Shown: positions 42,954 to 55,199 of the stretch, one piece after another
Layout: each line of letters starts with the position of its first letter
How positions within the stretch are numbered: the stretch's first letter is position 1
NCBI RefSeq assembly: GCF_963678635.1
Contig: NC_087067.1
Span: forward strand, 21,078,596 to 21,142,595
DNA length: 64,000 bases
DNA from: Symsagittifera roscoffensis
Taxonomy: Eukaryota > Xenacoelomorpha > Acoela > Convolutidae
Direction: 5' to 3'
Notes under the pieces: generated by a model
Databases searched by the model: none
What the model was told of the DNA's origin: nothing
Seen by the model: the letters and a program-made list of their open reading frames with translations, nothing else
Made by a program: the position numbers and the translations under genes

Positions 42954-45180
42954 CAGGAAGAAGAATGCTTTCCAAGCTTTATTACACCTATTACCGACAT
43001 TTGGTTTCCACGATAGTTTGCTGGCCATGAATAATTTAAGATCTTTTTGTTCGGTTGTTTCAAAAAATTGTTTTCAATTCAACGTGAAGTCATGCTTTAC
43101 GCCTTTTTTTTGTTTTATTGATAAGATATAGCCTTTGCACTCGCTTAAAATCATTTCATTTTTATTGCACCAATCTTCCACTTTCAAAAGATTTTTCAGT
43201 GTTTTTGGCACTGAAGTTACAAGCTTGAAATCATCCGCATAACCGAATGCTTCACATTCTGTCATATCCTTTGACAGGTCGATCACATATATTAAGAAAA
43301 GTAGCGGGCCGAATAAGGGACCTTGATGTACACCACTATTGAAATACACTGTTTCAGAAATGCAGTCATTTACTTCAACATACTGTCGGCGGTCAGACAA
43401 GTAACTCGCAACTATTTTAAGAAAATTATCTGAAATGTCTACTTTTTCAACTTTCCAACTTTTAAGAGCAGTAAGTCGAGTGGAACACTATAAAAAGCTT
43501 TTCGAAGTCAAAGTATAACACAAAAAGTTCGTTTTCTTTTTCATCGCATTCTTTGTATAGAGGATCTTAAAACAAAAGTAGTTGAGTAACAACTGACCGA
43601 TGTCTTCTAAATCAGTATTGCGATTGGTCTAGTTGCTTTTTACAATGTGATATACTTCATCAACTATAAGTGTTTCCAGGTTTTTTGATATGCTGCAGGT
43701 ATCGGTACTGTTCAATCATTGCTCTGCTCTCGTCCTTAAATATTGGTATTGTTTCACCTATCTTCTAATATGATGGAAAAAAGTCTTTCTAGTGCAATTT
43801 TGAAAATCAGGAATAATAACTTGGAAAAAGATGGTAAATTTTTGAGCACTGTGTTACCTACCCGGTTTGGACCACATGCCTTATTAGTTTGTAGCTTTGT
43901 TATACGCATTTCATTGATCTGGATTTTATTGAATATTTGTCTCTCGTAACAAGTTTTCGTTAATTAATCACTTTTAAGAATTACAGTGGAAAAAGATCAC
44001 TGAAAAACTTACATTTTTGCTCATCCTCATTTGTTTTCTGATTTCGGTTAAACGTAGTCACGGCGTACCTGTTGCTTTTGTGCATCAATTTGAGATACTC
44101 TTGACGATCAGAGAATCTTCGACCTCGATAAAATTTACTGTCACACTCTGCTTGATATTCGTTTAGCGACGTTTTCAATCTCTTCTCCATTTTACTAGTT
44201 TGTTAATTCTATTGAGAGAAGATTTTTTTGACATTCTCCAGTTCAGAATTGATATCATTTTAAAGAGGTGTGAAGACTCTTTCCCAACCCATGGTGGGAG
44301 ATTTTTATCTGTGGGTGGTTGTTTCGGGAACATTTTCGGTTGAAATTTGATCAAGCTATTTGTACCATTGTTTCACTAGTTCATCAAAGCTACTACTATA
44401 GCAATAGGGATCAAAATGGTGCTCCTCTATGTAGTAGCTTAGGCCTTTCTAGCTTTTACTTTGTTAAAAGCGAACTTTTTTTGTTTAATTTTGTGCTTCA
44501 TTTTTGTTTCTAGTTGCAGTGCAACAACAAATGCTTCGTGGGCCGAGTTGATGCTTTTGTCAAATTCTTTTCCACAAGATCGGTTGATGATTATGTTTAG
44601 TCTGCTTTTTGTTTCAGCGACTCATGAAAGCTTAACTCCGATAAACACTCAAGAATTTTGTTTTTATATTCATTCTGCGAGTTTAATGTCTTCCGATTAG
44701 TGCACTTAAAATTCATATCTCTCGTGTGTATGACTGATATACAACTTTCAGTTTTGCATAGCTCTTAGTTTCTTCTTTCAGGGATACCTTCCTCTGGCCA
44801 CCTATAGGGACTGGTTTTGATGGGATTATACGAACAACAAATTACTGTTGAGTCATCTTTTGGTTTATTTTTGATTGCAAAATGTTCACTTTTTTCTGGG
44901 AAAATTGTTTGTGAAGCATGCTTTCAACCGCAATGAGCACTCCTCCATGTTTCGATTTGTGATTTTCACTAGTTTTATCATTTCTAACAATCGTATACTC
45001 ATTTAGGAAAATGCTCTCGTCAGTTATGTCATTGGTTAGCCACGTTTCTTTTAAACAAAGGATGTCCAAACTATTTTCTGTTGCGAAACAATAAGCAAAG
45101 TTTGAGCGTCTATTTAGGACCAGCAAAGTTCTGACATTGAAATTAGGGACATTTATTTGCGAGTTTAGTCATGGAATTGT
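42954..45180 (-). pseudogene. LINE relic, copy 2 (endonuclease to RT)
   Basis: Minus-strand order: a basic/EN part at 45126-44842 with LDILCLKETWLTNDITDESI (the E-T-W-L motif of APE-type LINE endonucleases) and HGGVLIAV; a helical pre-RT segment at 44190-43981; and RT at 43400-43074 with HQGPLFGPLLFLIYVIDL and GYADDFKLV. It is the same element as copy 1, offset by about 1,441 bases, with notable divergence. The copies are in direct orientation. The start of the endonuclease lies near 45,180 and is broken by stops. Confidence 0.8.
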
Positions 45181-45479
45181 GTGATTTTTGTTTTCGTTGG
45201 TTACAGAATGTTGATCTCAGGTACGGACAGAATGTTGATCTCAGGTTGATCTTCACATGAGAGTCTTCAAAAGAGGGACCTCTATTGTGGGATGATGATT
45301 TGAAAAGGTAATATCTCATTTGAACATTCACGCAGGTCTCTGGAAATCTTCCATTGAAGGTACTCTACACCTTGCGTTTGACGACCTACTTAATAAGTTT
45401 ATACTGGTGGTACAATCAACATTATGGAGGCACCTCGGATGAGGAATTTAAAAGCGTATCAAAAAAGGTTTGGTTCTGC

Positions 45480-45740
45480 AAATTGTGCAATTAGAGGCGT
45501 GAATGTGAGCTGACGATAACAGTTGTGAAGCTTTTCCTTCGATACAGAGACGATATTGTGAGGACTGTAAAAGGCGACCCCAGCGTGGTGTTGCAAGCTG
45601 CCAACAAACTGGACCCTAACTTACAGTTCACAGTTGAAACACCTAATCAGAATTATGACTCGACTTTTTTAGACAATAATATAATATTTAAAAAAGTCGT
45701 AAATCACATAAATTCTAAAAACACAGAAAACTAGCAAGGA
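45480..45740 (+). pseudogene. Penelope-like element RT fragment
   Basis: 45,525-45,734 reads FLRYRDDIVRTVKGDPSVVL, PNLQFTVETPNQN and STFLDNNI. The catalytic motif C is present as Y-R-D-D, and the spacing from it to the F-L-D motif matches RTs of Penelope-like elements, a lineage distinct from LINEs. It is only about 70 codons long and isolated, so it is a fragment. The Arg at the second position of motif C is unusual (most have Val or Ala). Confidence 0.6.
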
Positions 45741-45781
45741 AGCTTACAACATCACAACAATTATAACTACAGAAAAAATAT

Positions 45782-47760
45782 TTACATCCAAAGTAATAGA
45801 GACCTGAGTAAAAGGCGGTCGACAACGGCTGCATGCCGACGACTTAGAGGACACCTCTGACTTTCCTGAAGCCCCTCAGGGCGGTCGTGGCGGAAAGAAG
45901 CAAGGAGAAACTTATTACTGTTCGCAGATCTCGTATGCCAGAAGAGCACTCCTCGCCAGTTTTCGCAGACTCGAGGGACGCCAGACGCTTGATGAATTTG
46001 TGAGCTTGATACCCACAACCCCCAGGCAAACCAAAGACTAGAGGAGTTAAAGTACCTCTCTCTACTTGAAGGATCCTTTCATTGAAGCTCCTGCGTTTCT
46101 CAGTCCCCTGATTTGCAGATATCCTATTGACCGGAGTGCCAATATAAGTCTTGCAGCTGGCATGAAACCCACGGACGTTGAAAAATGTCATAGTACACGT
46201 CGACCAGAAATGCCGAGCCTTGATGTCTAGTCTCGCGGCATCTAATCTCTTGGCGGCTGCTGCATCCAAATGTTCGCCAGTCAACGGCTGGAGATGTGGT
46301 TCTGTGCACACATCCTGGCAAACCTTTTGCAGTCTCGTGGCTAAAAAAGTGCAGACGCTGTCATGCCGCAAGGCAATATAACCACCAGTTTTACATGCAA
46401 TCGCTTAGTCAATTCAATTGTAAACGTTACTCCACAAATACACACCTAAGTAAATTGCTCACAGGCGGACCGTATCTTATAGCAATTGCGTCGCAAACTC
46501 GAGCTTGCAGAGCGGCTTATTTTCATCTTCCAAGGGCAGCACGTTGAGCCAGTTGGAGCTTCCTCTTTCACTAGCCATTTCCAGACAACGCTTCTGTGGA
46601 CCGGAAAGGCTTTCTGTTAGTTGCTTGTAGGTGTTTTCTCAACTACGGTTTTTCGTAACATGGATATTCCGGCACTCGGCACTCTGCTGATGTCGCATTT
46701 TTGGAGGTGATTCACGCTCTTGCAGAGTGATAGCGTCCACTAGCGATTTGGTGGCCTGTACAGAAGATACATGGTGGAGAACACATGTCTCACGAACAGA
46801 CTGAACACCAAGACGTTCAAATCTGATGGGTAGAGAAACAATTTTCCTCATTTACTCAATCAAGGGGATACCGATAATATTCGGTATTAACTTTTCGTTC
46901 AGTAATAAGTCTCAGACACGGACCGACAAAAGTAGCTCCACTTGTTACGCAGCCCAAACGTGTAACAAGTATACGCTTCGTGCAGGAAAGACTTGCCAAT
47001 ATCACAGAGAACTTTGGTCATGTGACAAAACTTGGCAATCAAGTTCTCGTAAAACTCGCCACTGAACTCCTTGGTGCCAAGCGGACAGCCCAGTTGTGAC
47101 CGTCTGTTGTTATCTTAATACCTGTGTCACCAAATATAGAAGCAGCTGCAAATTTTAGTTCTTCTTTGACAATCAGAAAGAATGATAGCCGTACACTGAA
47201 CCCTTGGTACTTTGAAAGTCCCACCACGCATTGACATCGGAGACTTTCCCTACTCCGCAAACCAGGCCGTTTTACATTACGTGCCATGGATGTAAGTTAG
47301 TGGTAGAACAGACAGCCCATGGAAGATCATAGCAAACGGATCTCCTTGTGTTACGCCCTCTTGGCCAGAGAATTCAGTTTTGCAAAAAAAGACGATTCGG
47401 TGAGCTATAGAGGTTTATGGCGAGCTTGGAAACAACGGGGCACGAGACTTGTACATTTTGCAGTGCAACTTTACGGTTTACTTTGTTAAAAGCAGTCTCT
47501 GCATCCACTAACAAAATGCAATTAGTGTCAGTGTCTTCCAGGAGAGAACGTGCTTCATGAACCGCAGCCTCGAATCCAGAAAAATGAACAGCAGCTAACT
47601 GCAGGGGACCAGCAGCTTACGTCAACTTACGAGTCAGTGTTTTTCCAATGACTCTTCTTGGGCATTCTCCTATCCCGATTGGACATGTTCTAGGACTTTT
47701 GTCTGGCACCAGTAAACGATTAGCCAGCAAACACGAGATAGATGGTAACCTTTCCCCCGT
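45782..47760 (-). pseudogene. LINE-type retroelement relic with distinctive C-terminal domain
   Basis: Read right to left on the minus strand. Near 47,500-47,300: ILLVDAETAFNKVNRKVALQ (RT motif A) and EGVTQGDPFAM (motif B). A degenerate motif C region (reading WFAE) lies near 47,260, then KEELKFAAASIFGDTGIKIT and GCPLGTKEF in another frame. Between 46371 and 45844 there is one clean 175-codon ORF with EPHLQPLTGEHLDAAAAKRL, ARLDIKARHFWSTCTMTFFN, GTLTPLVFGLPGGCGYQAHK and FIKRLASL. This is a C-terminal domain I associate with one group of invertebrate retroelements. There are several frameshifts and stops; it is inactive. Confidence 0.65.
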
Positions 47761-47769
47761 GGATAAATG

Positions 47770-50100
47770 GTCTTCTTAATCTTGATCTTAAAAATGAGTT
47801 TCCCGTTGAATAATGTGAAGTTGCCAATAGTAGAAAAGCTGAAAATTTTTCTTGGATTTTTTTGGCTTAAATTTTTCTTATTTGGTTGTTTTACGGAAAA
47901 TTCTAGGAAAAAAGAGATATTTGAATTTAGATATGTGCTACATTTGCTTCAATAGTTGAGGTCGTTTATAAGAAATTGGAAAGTCTGAACCACTAAACTT
48001 ATTGTAAGCTGCCGCAAATGTTCATGATTTGTTCTAAAAATAATAAAATACTGAAACTATTACAAAAAAAAAACCTGAAAAAAAAATTAAAATATATTTT
48101 TTTCTACTTTAGATTGACAATTTTGTAGGATGCTCTGTGGACTCCTTAGGGCCCAGTACAGGTGCATCCCAATCAAAATAGTTCGAAAGACGGTAACAAA
48201 AAAATTGTTGTTGGTTTGTTAAAGCATCTTGTCTAGTTTTGATTGAGCATTCAAGGCTGCCCGCCATCCATTCAAAATTGCTGGAATGTGAGCATGCGTA
48301 TTTTAAGACTGAAAGTACGCGAAAATCAAGCCAAGGTGGGGAGGGTTAAGCGCAGACCTGACTGGCTAGTTGCCATCTACATTTGTATTAACTGTAGTGA
48401 TAAGCTTATTGAATAGTTTCCGGTTGCTGTGAGGAGACTGAAATTCTATCACAGCTAAAAGCCTCCTATCCACTTGGTATACTGAGAATTCGTGATCCAC
48501 CACTGGAGGTTTTCTGGGTTTCGAAAACTACGAATAGTACTGCTACCGTCTGGGGATGTTTTGATGCTCGGGATGTTATACGCCAAATAACAGTCACATA
48601 GGAACAAGTTATTGTATGTGGTAAAAACTTTTTCAAGTTACCTTCAGGAGGACCTGGTAAAGAGTTTGTGTCTCAAATGACTGCTCTTCTGAAAAAGTTG
48701 AAATTGAAAGGCCATCTGAAAAGCATTTCGATGAAAGCGTTGATGCTAATGCCAGCTTTGCTCCTCCAAAAACCTTCAACTAGCCGAATCAAATTTCAAT
48801 TTTTTTCCAAAGGCGTATAACAGCCTGTATTTTATCACTAGTTTCAGAGGTGTCATTGCTGTGGAAACAGTACCAGTACCGCAATAAGTTTCAACAAAAG
48901 AAAACTCGTATCAAAAGACAACTCGCAAATTCGGTTTAAAGTCAACGGTGGGTGCGCTACGCGCGCGTCACCGCTTCTAAAATTTGCATGAAAACCTATC
49001 CTCTGTTGGCAAACTCGCAAAATATTGTTGCACGACTGCGTCGGTGAGTAAATTGTGAGTTTCCCTATATTGCGAGTTTTTTTTGCAAGTTGTCTTGCAA
49101 TCTTGACTTACTCTTTATGTTGCAGAAAAAACTATACAATGAATTTGAAGTAAGTGGGTCCAAAAAACAGCTTTTTTCTTTTATTTATTCCACGCGGATG
49201 ATCGAAATAAGCCAGCAGAACTAGTTCTACAAATTTCTTGGAAAAATGACTGGCACAATTCATGCACAGGGTTCACATAACCAATTATTATGTCTCCAAA
49301 AAATTTTTCCAATAAATTAGTTTAAATGACCAAAACGTTTTTTATTTGTATTATCAAAACTGACTATCTGACTGTTTTTTCGACGCCGGGCCAAGCAATC
49401 GTTTTGTCTGTTGTTTTTCGTCAAGATAAAAGGTGTGTCAAGTTTGTAGGCTGGTCAGCGAATCAAGGGAGGTTATCTTGAAAGTTTCTTTTAAATACGT
49501 TACATCGTTTTGAAATAAATTACAAGATAACTTTCTTTGATCAATTAGGGCATCCAAGAGAACCATTTTGATCTCATAAGTTCAAATTTCTTGTGTTGTC
49601 TGTAAAAATTTTTCCACAGAGCAAAGACATCTCTGCAACTGGTTATGATATACGGGCTAGTTATACAGGCTTTACGGAGAATCACTGCTGCATTTTTTTT
49701 TTGAAAACTGTATTCAGTGTTTCTTTATCGGGTGCCTCGACCTCACAAGCAACAAAAATGGTGGGCTTAGAATCGTCGACCTTTCAATTGAGCGGCGGAT
49801 TTTTTAGCTCATTTATACCTTGTTCCTGCCGTTTTTTTCCTTTTTTTTCTGCAAAACAAAACAAATATAGTTATTATTACTAGTGTAATCCTTGTGATTG
49901 GCCAGTTTTTAGACTAATAACGTGGACGCAAATAGTCGAACTCCATGAAATTTTTCTGGCCCGCAAAATTTTCGTTTTTTTGTATTTTTTTATAAAGGAC
50001 TCAATTTTAGGCAAGAGGACTTAATTTTGGTTCATACTCTTTTGGTTCATAATCTTTTGGTTCATATTTTGGTTCATATTCTTTAATAAAATGAAGCCAA
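47770..50100. other. AT-rich intergenic DNA, no gene seen
   Basis: No recognisable protein or RNA. Short loosely inverted stretches occur around 48,915-49,100 (GACAACTCGC versus GCAAGTTGTC). A cluster of TTTTGGTTCATA repeats lies near 50,030-50,085. Confidence 0.4.
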
Positions 50101-50139
50101 TGATCCCCTTTGACAAAATCAAGTTTTTTTAAAAAAAAA

Positions 50140-50700
50140 ACACGAAGCTCAGAATGTTCTGTTCTTCTTTCGACTTTTAATGCTTATGCTTGGGGTGGTT
50201 TATTTCCTCAAAAGAGCTTGCAGTTTGGTTATTTGCAATTTATTCAAAGTAATTCCTCCAAAAAAACTTTATATAGCTTTGAAAAGAAGTTTAGTTTTTG
50301 GAGGGTCTATTTGTTGAGTTGGAGGGTCTACATTTGGAGGGTTGTGGAGGGTCTACATTGGAGGGTCTATTTGTTGAGTTTTTGCAAACTTCAGGCTTTG
50401 GCTGCCATTTTTGAAGCAAATTACTCTCCGAATTTATTTTCTGGGGTTTTGAGGAAGGCACATAGCTCTTTTGTGTCACCACATGGCATCTGCTGTAGAA
50501 GAATAACGAATGTTGTTTCTCCAGGTATGATGCCAATTTGGGCATCTCTTGCTTTTGCATTTGTGCAATGAAATAGTCAACTTTCTGGTCTCGAATCACT
50601 CTTTTCGATACGAAATCTATAAAAAAAAACGAGAAGCTCAAAATGTTCTGTTCTTGTTTCGACTTTGTATGCTTATGCTTGGGGTGTTTTTTTCATTCCA
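50140..50700. repeat. Short direct repeat pair and GGAGGGTCTA minisatellite
   Basis: GAAGCTCAGAATGTTCTGTT through GCTTATGCTTGGGGTG at about 50,143-50,200 recurs at about 50,632-50,690. Weaker echoes (GAATGTTTGGGCTCGGGGTG near 51,170; TTTGTGCTCGGGGTAGG near 51,920) follow. Between the two strong copies lies a small array of GGAGGGTCTA(CATTT/TTTGTTGAG) near 50,298-50,380. Confidence 0.65.
50291..50641 (-). other. Uncharacterised 116-codon ORF
   Basis: Residues include VIRDQKVDYFIAQMQKQEMP and KLASYLEKQHSLFF, which look protein-like. The C-terminal part (NSTNRPSNVDPPQPSK) is simply the translation of the GGAGGGTCTA array. No family is recognised. It could be a decayed exon or chance. Confidence 0.2.
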
Positions 50701-52380
50701 GTCAACTTTGCTTAACTAATAAATAAATTTTCTGACAATTTTTTTCTACAATCTGAAAGAAATTGATGCCTTGAGATCAGTAAAAATATATTAAAGTAAT
50801 GGTTTTTGTCAGCTAATCGAGAATTGATTTTTGAACTATTCTGGGAAGTTTGGGATATTTTAAGCGCGCTGTTTACCAGTTTGTCTTTATTAACTCCAAT
50901 TCAACAGCAAGCTAAGCCGGCTCAGTATTCTTCCTAATCAAATTGGAACACACTCTTGTTCCAAATATCGCCTAATTAAATGAGAAAACTATCACTTTGT
51001 AATTGGCATAGAATGCGGGCAAAGATATGCAAAAAAAATTTTTTTTCAAGATTTTGATCATTTCCTTAGCCAAAAACTATACAAAGCACCTTATTGGGCT
51101 GTTGAAACATGTTCGGTTTCGTTCTGTTATGAGCAGTTTTACTGCTCCGACTTCCATTGAAAATAGCAGAATGTTTGGGCTCGGGGTGGTTTGTCTTTTT
51201 CCAGATAACTTTCCAACTTATAACTAACAATTTTTGGGGATTTTGTATACGTTCAAAAAATCAGAGATCATGTAAAAACTATTGATGTTCTGAGCTCATC
51301 TTACAAAATACTTCACCTCTTAAAAAAATTATTTCATCATTCAAATTTTTTTTGAATTTCTTGAGGTTTGGACTTTAATAGTTTGGATTTATTAACAAGT
51401 ATTATTAGCAACAAATGAAAGAGTTAGCGGCAAAAAATTAACTAAAATGCAGAAAAGATAACCGGCTACTGTGAAAGTAGCTCAGAATGTTTTGATCAAA
51501 GTTTTTAACAAATTACAAATTTTTTTTAAAATTAGTGTATTGTTTTCTACATTTTGGAATGAAAACATCTGACATAAAACTATAAGTCACTTTTCGGCGA
51601 TCGAAGTAACATTCATTAACAAGAAAAATTAAACCCCATTGAAGATGTCGAAGTGTAAAAAGCTGTTTGAAAAAAGCCAACTCTGCCATGCTCTGGAGTA
51701 TTTATGTGAGCTTTCAAATCGCAAAGCAAATTATTTATGCGTGGCGAATAATCCGCACTAATAAAAGATGCAAATTGAATTGAGCCAAGCTAATTGGTCT
51801 TATTAATTCCATAAACGACTGAAATTTTAAAAACTTTGGTTCTACAAGCCTAAATTCATAGTAAGTCAATATCTCTTTTACAAAAGCTAATTGTTTCGAC
51901 TTTTCATACGAAAATAACGAAATATTTGTGCTCGGGGTAGGTTTTTTTTCTTCAGACAAATTTCGACTTTTTAACTAGCCATTTTTGACGGAATTTTTTA
52001 AAATATCATTCGAAAGCTATTGTTATCTTGAGCTCAAATTTGAAAAGATATTTCACCTGTGATTGTTTTTCGTAAAGTTATCAGGGTTTAAATATTGCCA
52101 TTTTAACCAATTTGGGACAATTAACGCGCGATATATTTTTCGCGCTATTAACGCGTAAGCGGAGATTTAATCCGTGTTAGAAATCGTTGCAAGTTGGTTG
52201 AAAGAAGCTTATTTGCCATAATTGATTTGTTACAAGGAGCGAAATCTATTGTTTTGCACTTTATATGGCGTGTGGGGGGATGATTTTTATAGAAAAATTT
52301 TCAAATTTTAGGGAAGAAAATTTCATTTTAATATATTTTATTTACACTTTTTATGTTGTTTATGTTATTACTGCTCCATA
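50700..52380. other. AT-rich intergenic DNA, no gene seen
   Basis: Only short chance frames and the two weak GCTCGGGGT repeat echoes near 51,170 and 51,920. Confidence 0.4.
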
Positions 52381-52399
52381 AATGTTAAAAGGCGGTCGG

Positions 52400-52540
52400 A
52401 ACTTTCAGGGCTTTGCCCTGATACGAGCAGTGTTGTTCATAGTTTGTTAATATTTCATTTAACAAAAGCTATTCCAGACTATTTAATGGGCAGTCGGCCA
52501 ATTCAGGGCTTTGCCTTGATACGAGCAGTCTTGTTGGAGT
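52400..52540. repeat. Direct repeat pair about 98 bp apart
   Basis: TTTCAGGGCTTTGCCCTGAT (52,405) and TTCAGGGCTTTGCCTTGATA (52,503), both continuing ACGAGCAGT(G/C)TTGTT and preceded by GG(C/G)GTCGG-type sequence. This is a small tandem duplication. Confidence 0.7.
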
Positions 52541-52632
52541 ATAGTGTAAAATATCATTTCTAATTAAAACTTTTTTTGGTATTTTTGTGTATCAGGAATG
52601 GAGTGCGGTCAGGAATTGGCGTATTCATACTC

Positions 52633-52768
52633 GTCAGTATTTAGACAAATACTGTATGAACCAATCGAGATAAGACATAAATAATCCAAAATAAATAATT
52701 ATTATTTATTAATTTCTTCCTTGTCTCGATTCTGATTGGTTAAAACAGTTTTTGTCTAAATACTGACG
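52633..52768. repeat. MITE-like palindrome with CGTCAGTATTTAGACAAA ends
   Basis: The left end CGTCAGTATTTAGACAAA and right end TTTGTCTAAATACTGACG are exact reverse complements. Inside, ACTGT-AACCAATC and GATTGGTT-AACAGT also pair, so most of the 136-bp sequence folds back around an AT-rich centre. A third partial end (GTTGTCTAAATACTG) lies just to the right near 52,783. Confidence 0.85.
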
Positions 52769-52858
52769 TGTCTGAATACGCGGTTGTCTAAATACTGCTA
52801 TGTAACCATAAGGAATGTCTTGAATCAGAAATTTAAATTTTCAGAAAAAAAGACTCAC

Positions 52859-53135
52859 TGTGAATAAACAAGTCGTTTTTTCTTTTTTCTCTGGCCTCGA
52901 GTCGAGTTAACCAATCAACTTCCATTTTCAAATGTGAATCCAATAACTTATTGTCAATTGTAACGGTCCTTTTGAAATTAACATCGCTGTTATAAATAAT
53001 TTTCTTCCTCATTTCGCGTCGTTTTTGAGCCAATCGTAGAATTTCATCTTTTGTTAATTTGAACTCAGAGCATTTATCAGAGTCGTTAGCCGGCTGTTCT
53101 TTTTGTAGAAACAGAAGCTCCTGACGTGAAGCCAT
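52859..53135 (-). CDS. Candidate first coding exon of an unidentified host gene
   Basis: The minus strand begins MASRQELLFLQKEQPANDSD and continues with a charged helical region (LTKDEILRLAQKRREMRKKI; MEVDWLTRLEAREKRKNDLF), likely coiled coil. A strong splice donor GTGAGT begins at 52,858, ending the exon at 52,859 in phase 1. Beyond it the frame closes after eight codons. ATG context and sequence complexity are unlike the surrounding AT-rich DNA. No downstream exon was found, so the product is unknown. Confidence 0.45.
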
Positions 53136-53139
53136 GGAG

Positions 53140-54230
53140 TTCTACGATATAGTTTTTTCGAAAACTTGAAAGGAACAATTATTTAAACAATTAAATTGCG
53201 AATAAGCCAGATATATTTAAAAAATGAATATACATTGCGAATCTATATATTTGAAAAATGAAATAATTATGAGCAAAAAAAATCTTGACTTCTTTCGATA
53301 TAAGAAATTTTTTTCGTATAAATTTATCTGCATAAGCAACGCTGTCTTCTGGCATCTGAAATATTTGTTTGTTCTAATTTTTTATACGATTTAGAAACAA
53401 AAGCTTCATAAAAAATTTAAATTCCGCAAAATTTTATGCACTGCTCAGACGGCTGATTAAATAGTATAAAGATTTTGATGGAATTTAAGACAGTTTTTCC
53501 ACAATGAAAAGTGTACAACCAAGTCACAAGGATGAGGTTGATAACAACAAATTTGTTTTTTACTAGTCGCAGAGGACCGATGAAAAGCTGCTATCCAAAC
53601 TAAGTTCACAAGGGTTGGTGTGCCAGTAATAATCAGCGCTGATTAAGTTATGCAACAGTATAAAAATAAAACTTTAAATGATAGAATCACGACAGAAAAT
53701 TGCAGGGGTCTTTTTACTTATTTAGCCAGAAAATCAAAATTTCAACATAATGAACTGACACAATTTTACTTCAACCTGATTGGCTCAAACTGTTTTGCTC
53801 ACAATTTTATACTGACTTATAAATAATCTGAATTGGTCAAAAAAATAGAATGTTATAATAAGAGACATAATTTTATTTTCAAGCCAAAACTTAAAATCAT
53901 ACATTCTATTAAATTGTACGATTACAATCTAGCTCGGCTTGAGAGAATACCAAAAAGGCACCAGCTTGTCGGGTGGCATCTCCGTGAGCAAAATATATTC
54001 ACCTACTTTTTTAAACTTAGATCATTTAGACAATTCTCGAAAGGACCGCAAAAATTTTTTAAACTTCAAACACTAAGAAAAGAAAAGAAACTGACAACAA
54101 ACTCAGTTTTTAGGAGCTGTCTAAAAATCAAAATGATATAAAAAAAAATCTAACAAAAAATAGAAATTAAACATACCACACTGGAAAAATGTTCTTTGTC
54201 ACAATCATAGATGTCCAAAAAGCCATTGGT
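53140..54230. other. AT-rich intergenic or intronic DNA
   Basis: No supported feature. If the exon at 53,135-52,859 is real, this would hold its promoter; no TATA or initiator could be assigned with confidence. Confidence 0.3.
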
Positions 54231-54239
54231 AATTGTTAA

Positions 54240-55190
54240 CGTTTCAAGAAAGTTATCTTTACCCCATTGTAAAAACATATTATCTAAAATATGAACCCCA
54301 CTTTCATTTTTTTTGCTCTTGTAGTAAGCTTATTTCCGCTGCGAAGTTTTTTTCTTCGCATTTTGCCTGTGTTGATAGTATTTGTTATCTCCTTTTCAAT
54401 TATGTTTTCATGAAGTTTATTTTTCCACAAGCTTGTCTTATAATTTTATTTTTGAGTTTAAAAAGTTCATATACATGTAACTCACGAAGCAGACAGATTT
54501 TTTATTTGTTCGAAATATGTTTTCTTTTTTGTTAAGTTTTGAAACAATTGTCTTTGCTGGTCTTCTAATTTTTAAAGTCCGTCGTCTTAGTTGTGCCATA
54601 GATCAGTACACTGTACTGATATACTGGTAGATAAAACACTTTGGATATCGTGAGCAGTGTAGATATGTTAAACTTATATCTAAGTAGATAGATCATTGTT
54701 CGACTTTGATAGAAATCTTTCTGTTGAACTCTAGGATGACTGTTTGATCATTGTTTAAGGTAAGCTTTTTCTCCAAAAACCTATTTTCAACGTTGCTTAT
54801 GTCAAAGTTCTTCTGCTGCTAATTTCCAGTTTTAGTTGTTGCATACAATGCGCAACCAGCAACAAACAGTATTGTATGAATATGCCTACTACAGACGTTT
54901 GGCAAAATATTAATATATAGAAAAAATAACGAAAAACCCAGGACTGATTGTTGTGGAATACCATAATTGGTTGTTTTATTGTCCGATAAAGATTGTTATA
55001 GTTAACGTACTGTTTTATTGTTCAATATTCTCAAGACATGAACTCAAAAGATTAACAACTTTACTTCGTAAACCGTATAGTTCGCATTTTCCACTAAAAT
55101 TTTTTAATCAGCTGGGTCGAACCTTTTTGTAAGATCTAGTAACGTGCACACGGACCCAATTTTTTTTCTAAGTTCTCCACTACTTGTTCA
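54240..55190 (-). pseudogene. LINE reverse transcriptase relic (third family)
   Basis: Near 55,145-55,095 one frame reads SVCTLLDLTKRFDPAD, matching RT motif A (Leu-Asp-Leu-x-Lys-x-Phe-Asp). Further on, fragments read KQYVNYNNLY and, in another frame, YGIPQQSVLG (RT motif B-like), then LFFLYI-type sequence. A typical post-RT tail region is suggested down to about 54,240. Many stops and frameshifts; old. Sequence differs from the LINE pair at 41.5-45.2 kb. Confidence 0.6.
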
Positions 55191-55199
55191 GTGAGTTCC

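Noticed and set aside
48940-48990. GCGCTACGCGCGCGTCACC as a CpG-rich promoter
   Set aside because: Very short GC patch with no coding sequence or other promoter element nearby.
53833-54535. Lys- and Phe-rich ORFs
   Set aside because: Composition follows the AT-rich DNA; no domain, and the second overlaps the antisense of a LINE relic.
54600-54620. ATCAGTACACTGTACTGAT palindrome as an operator
   Set aside because: Lies within the LINE relic; short palindromes of this size are expected by chance.
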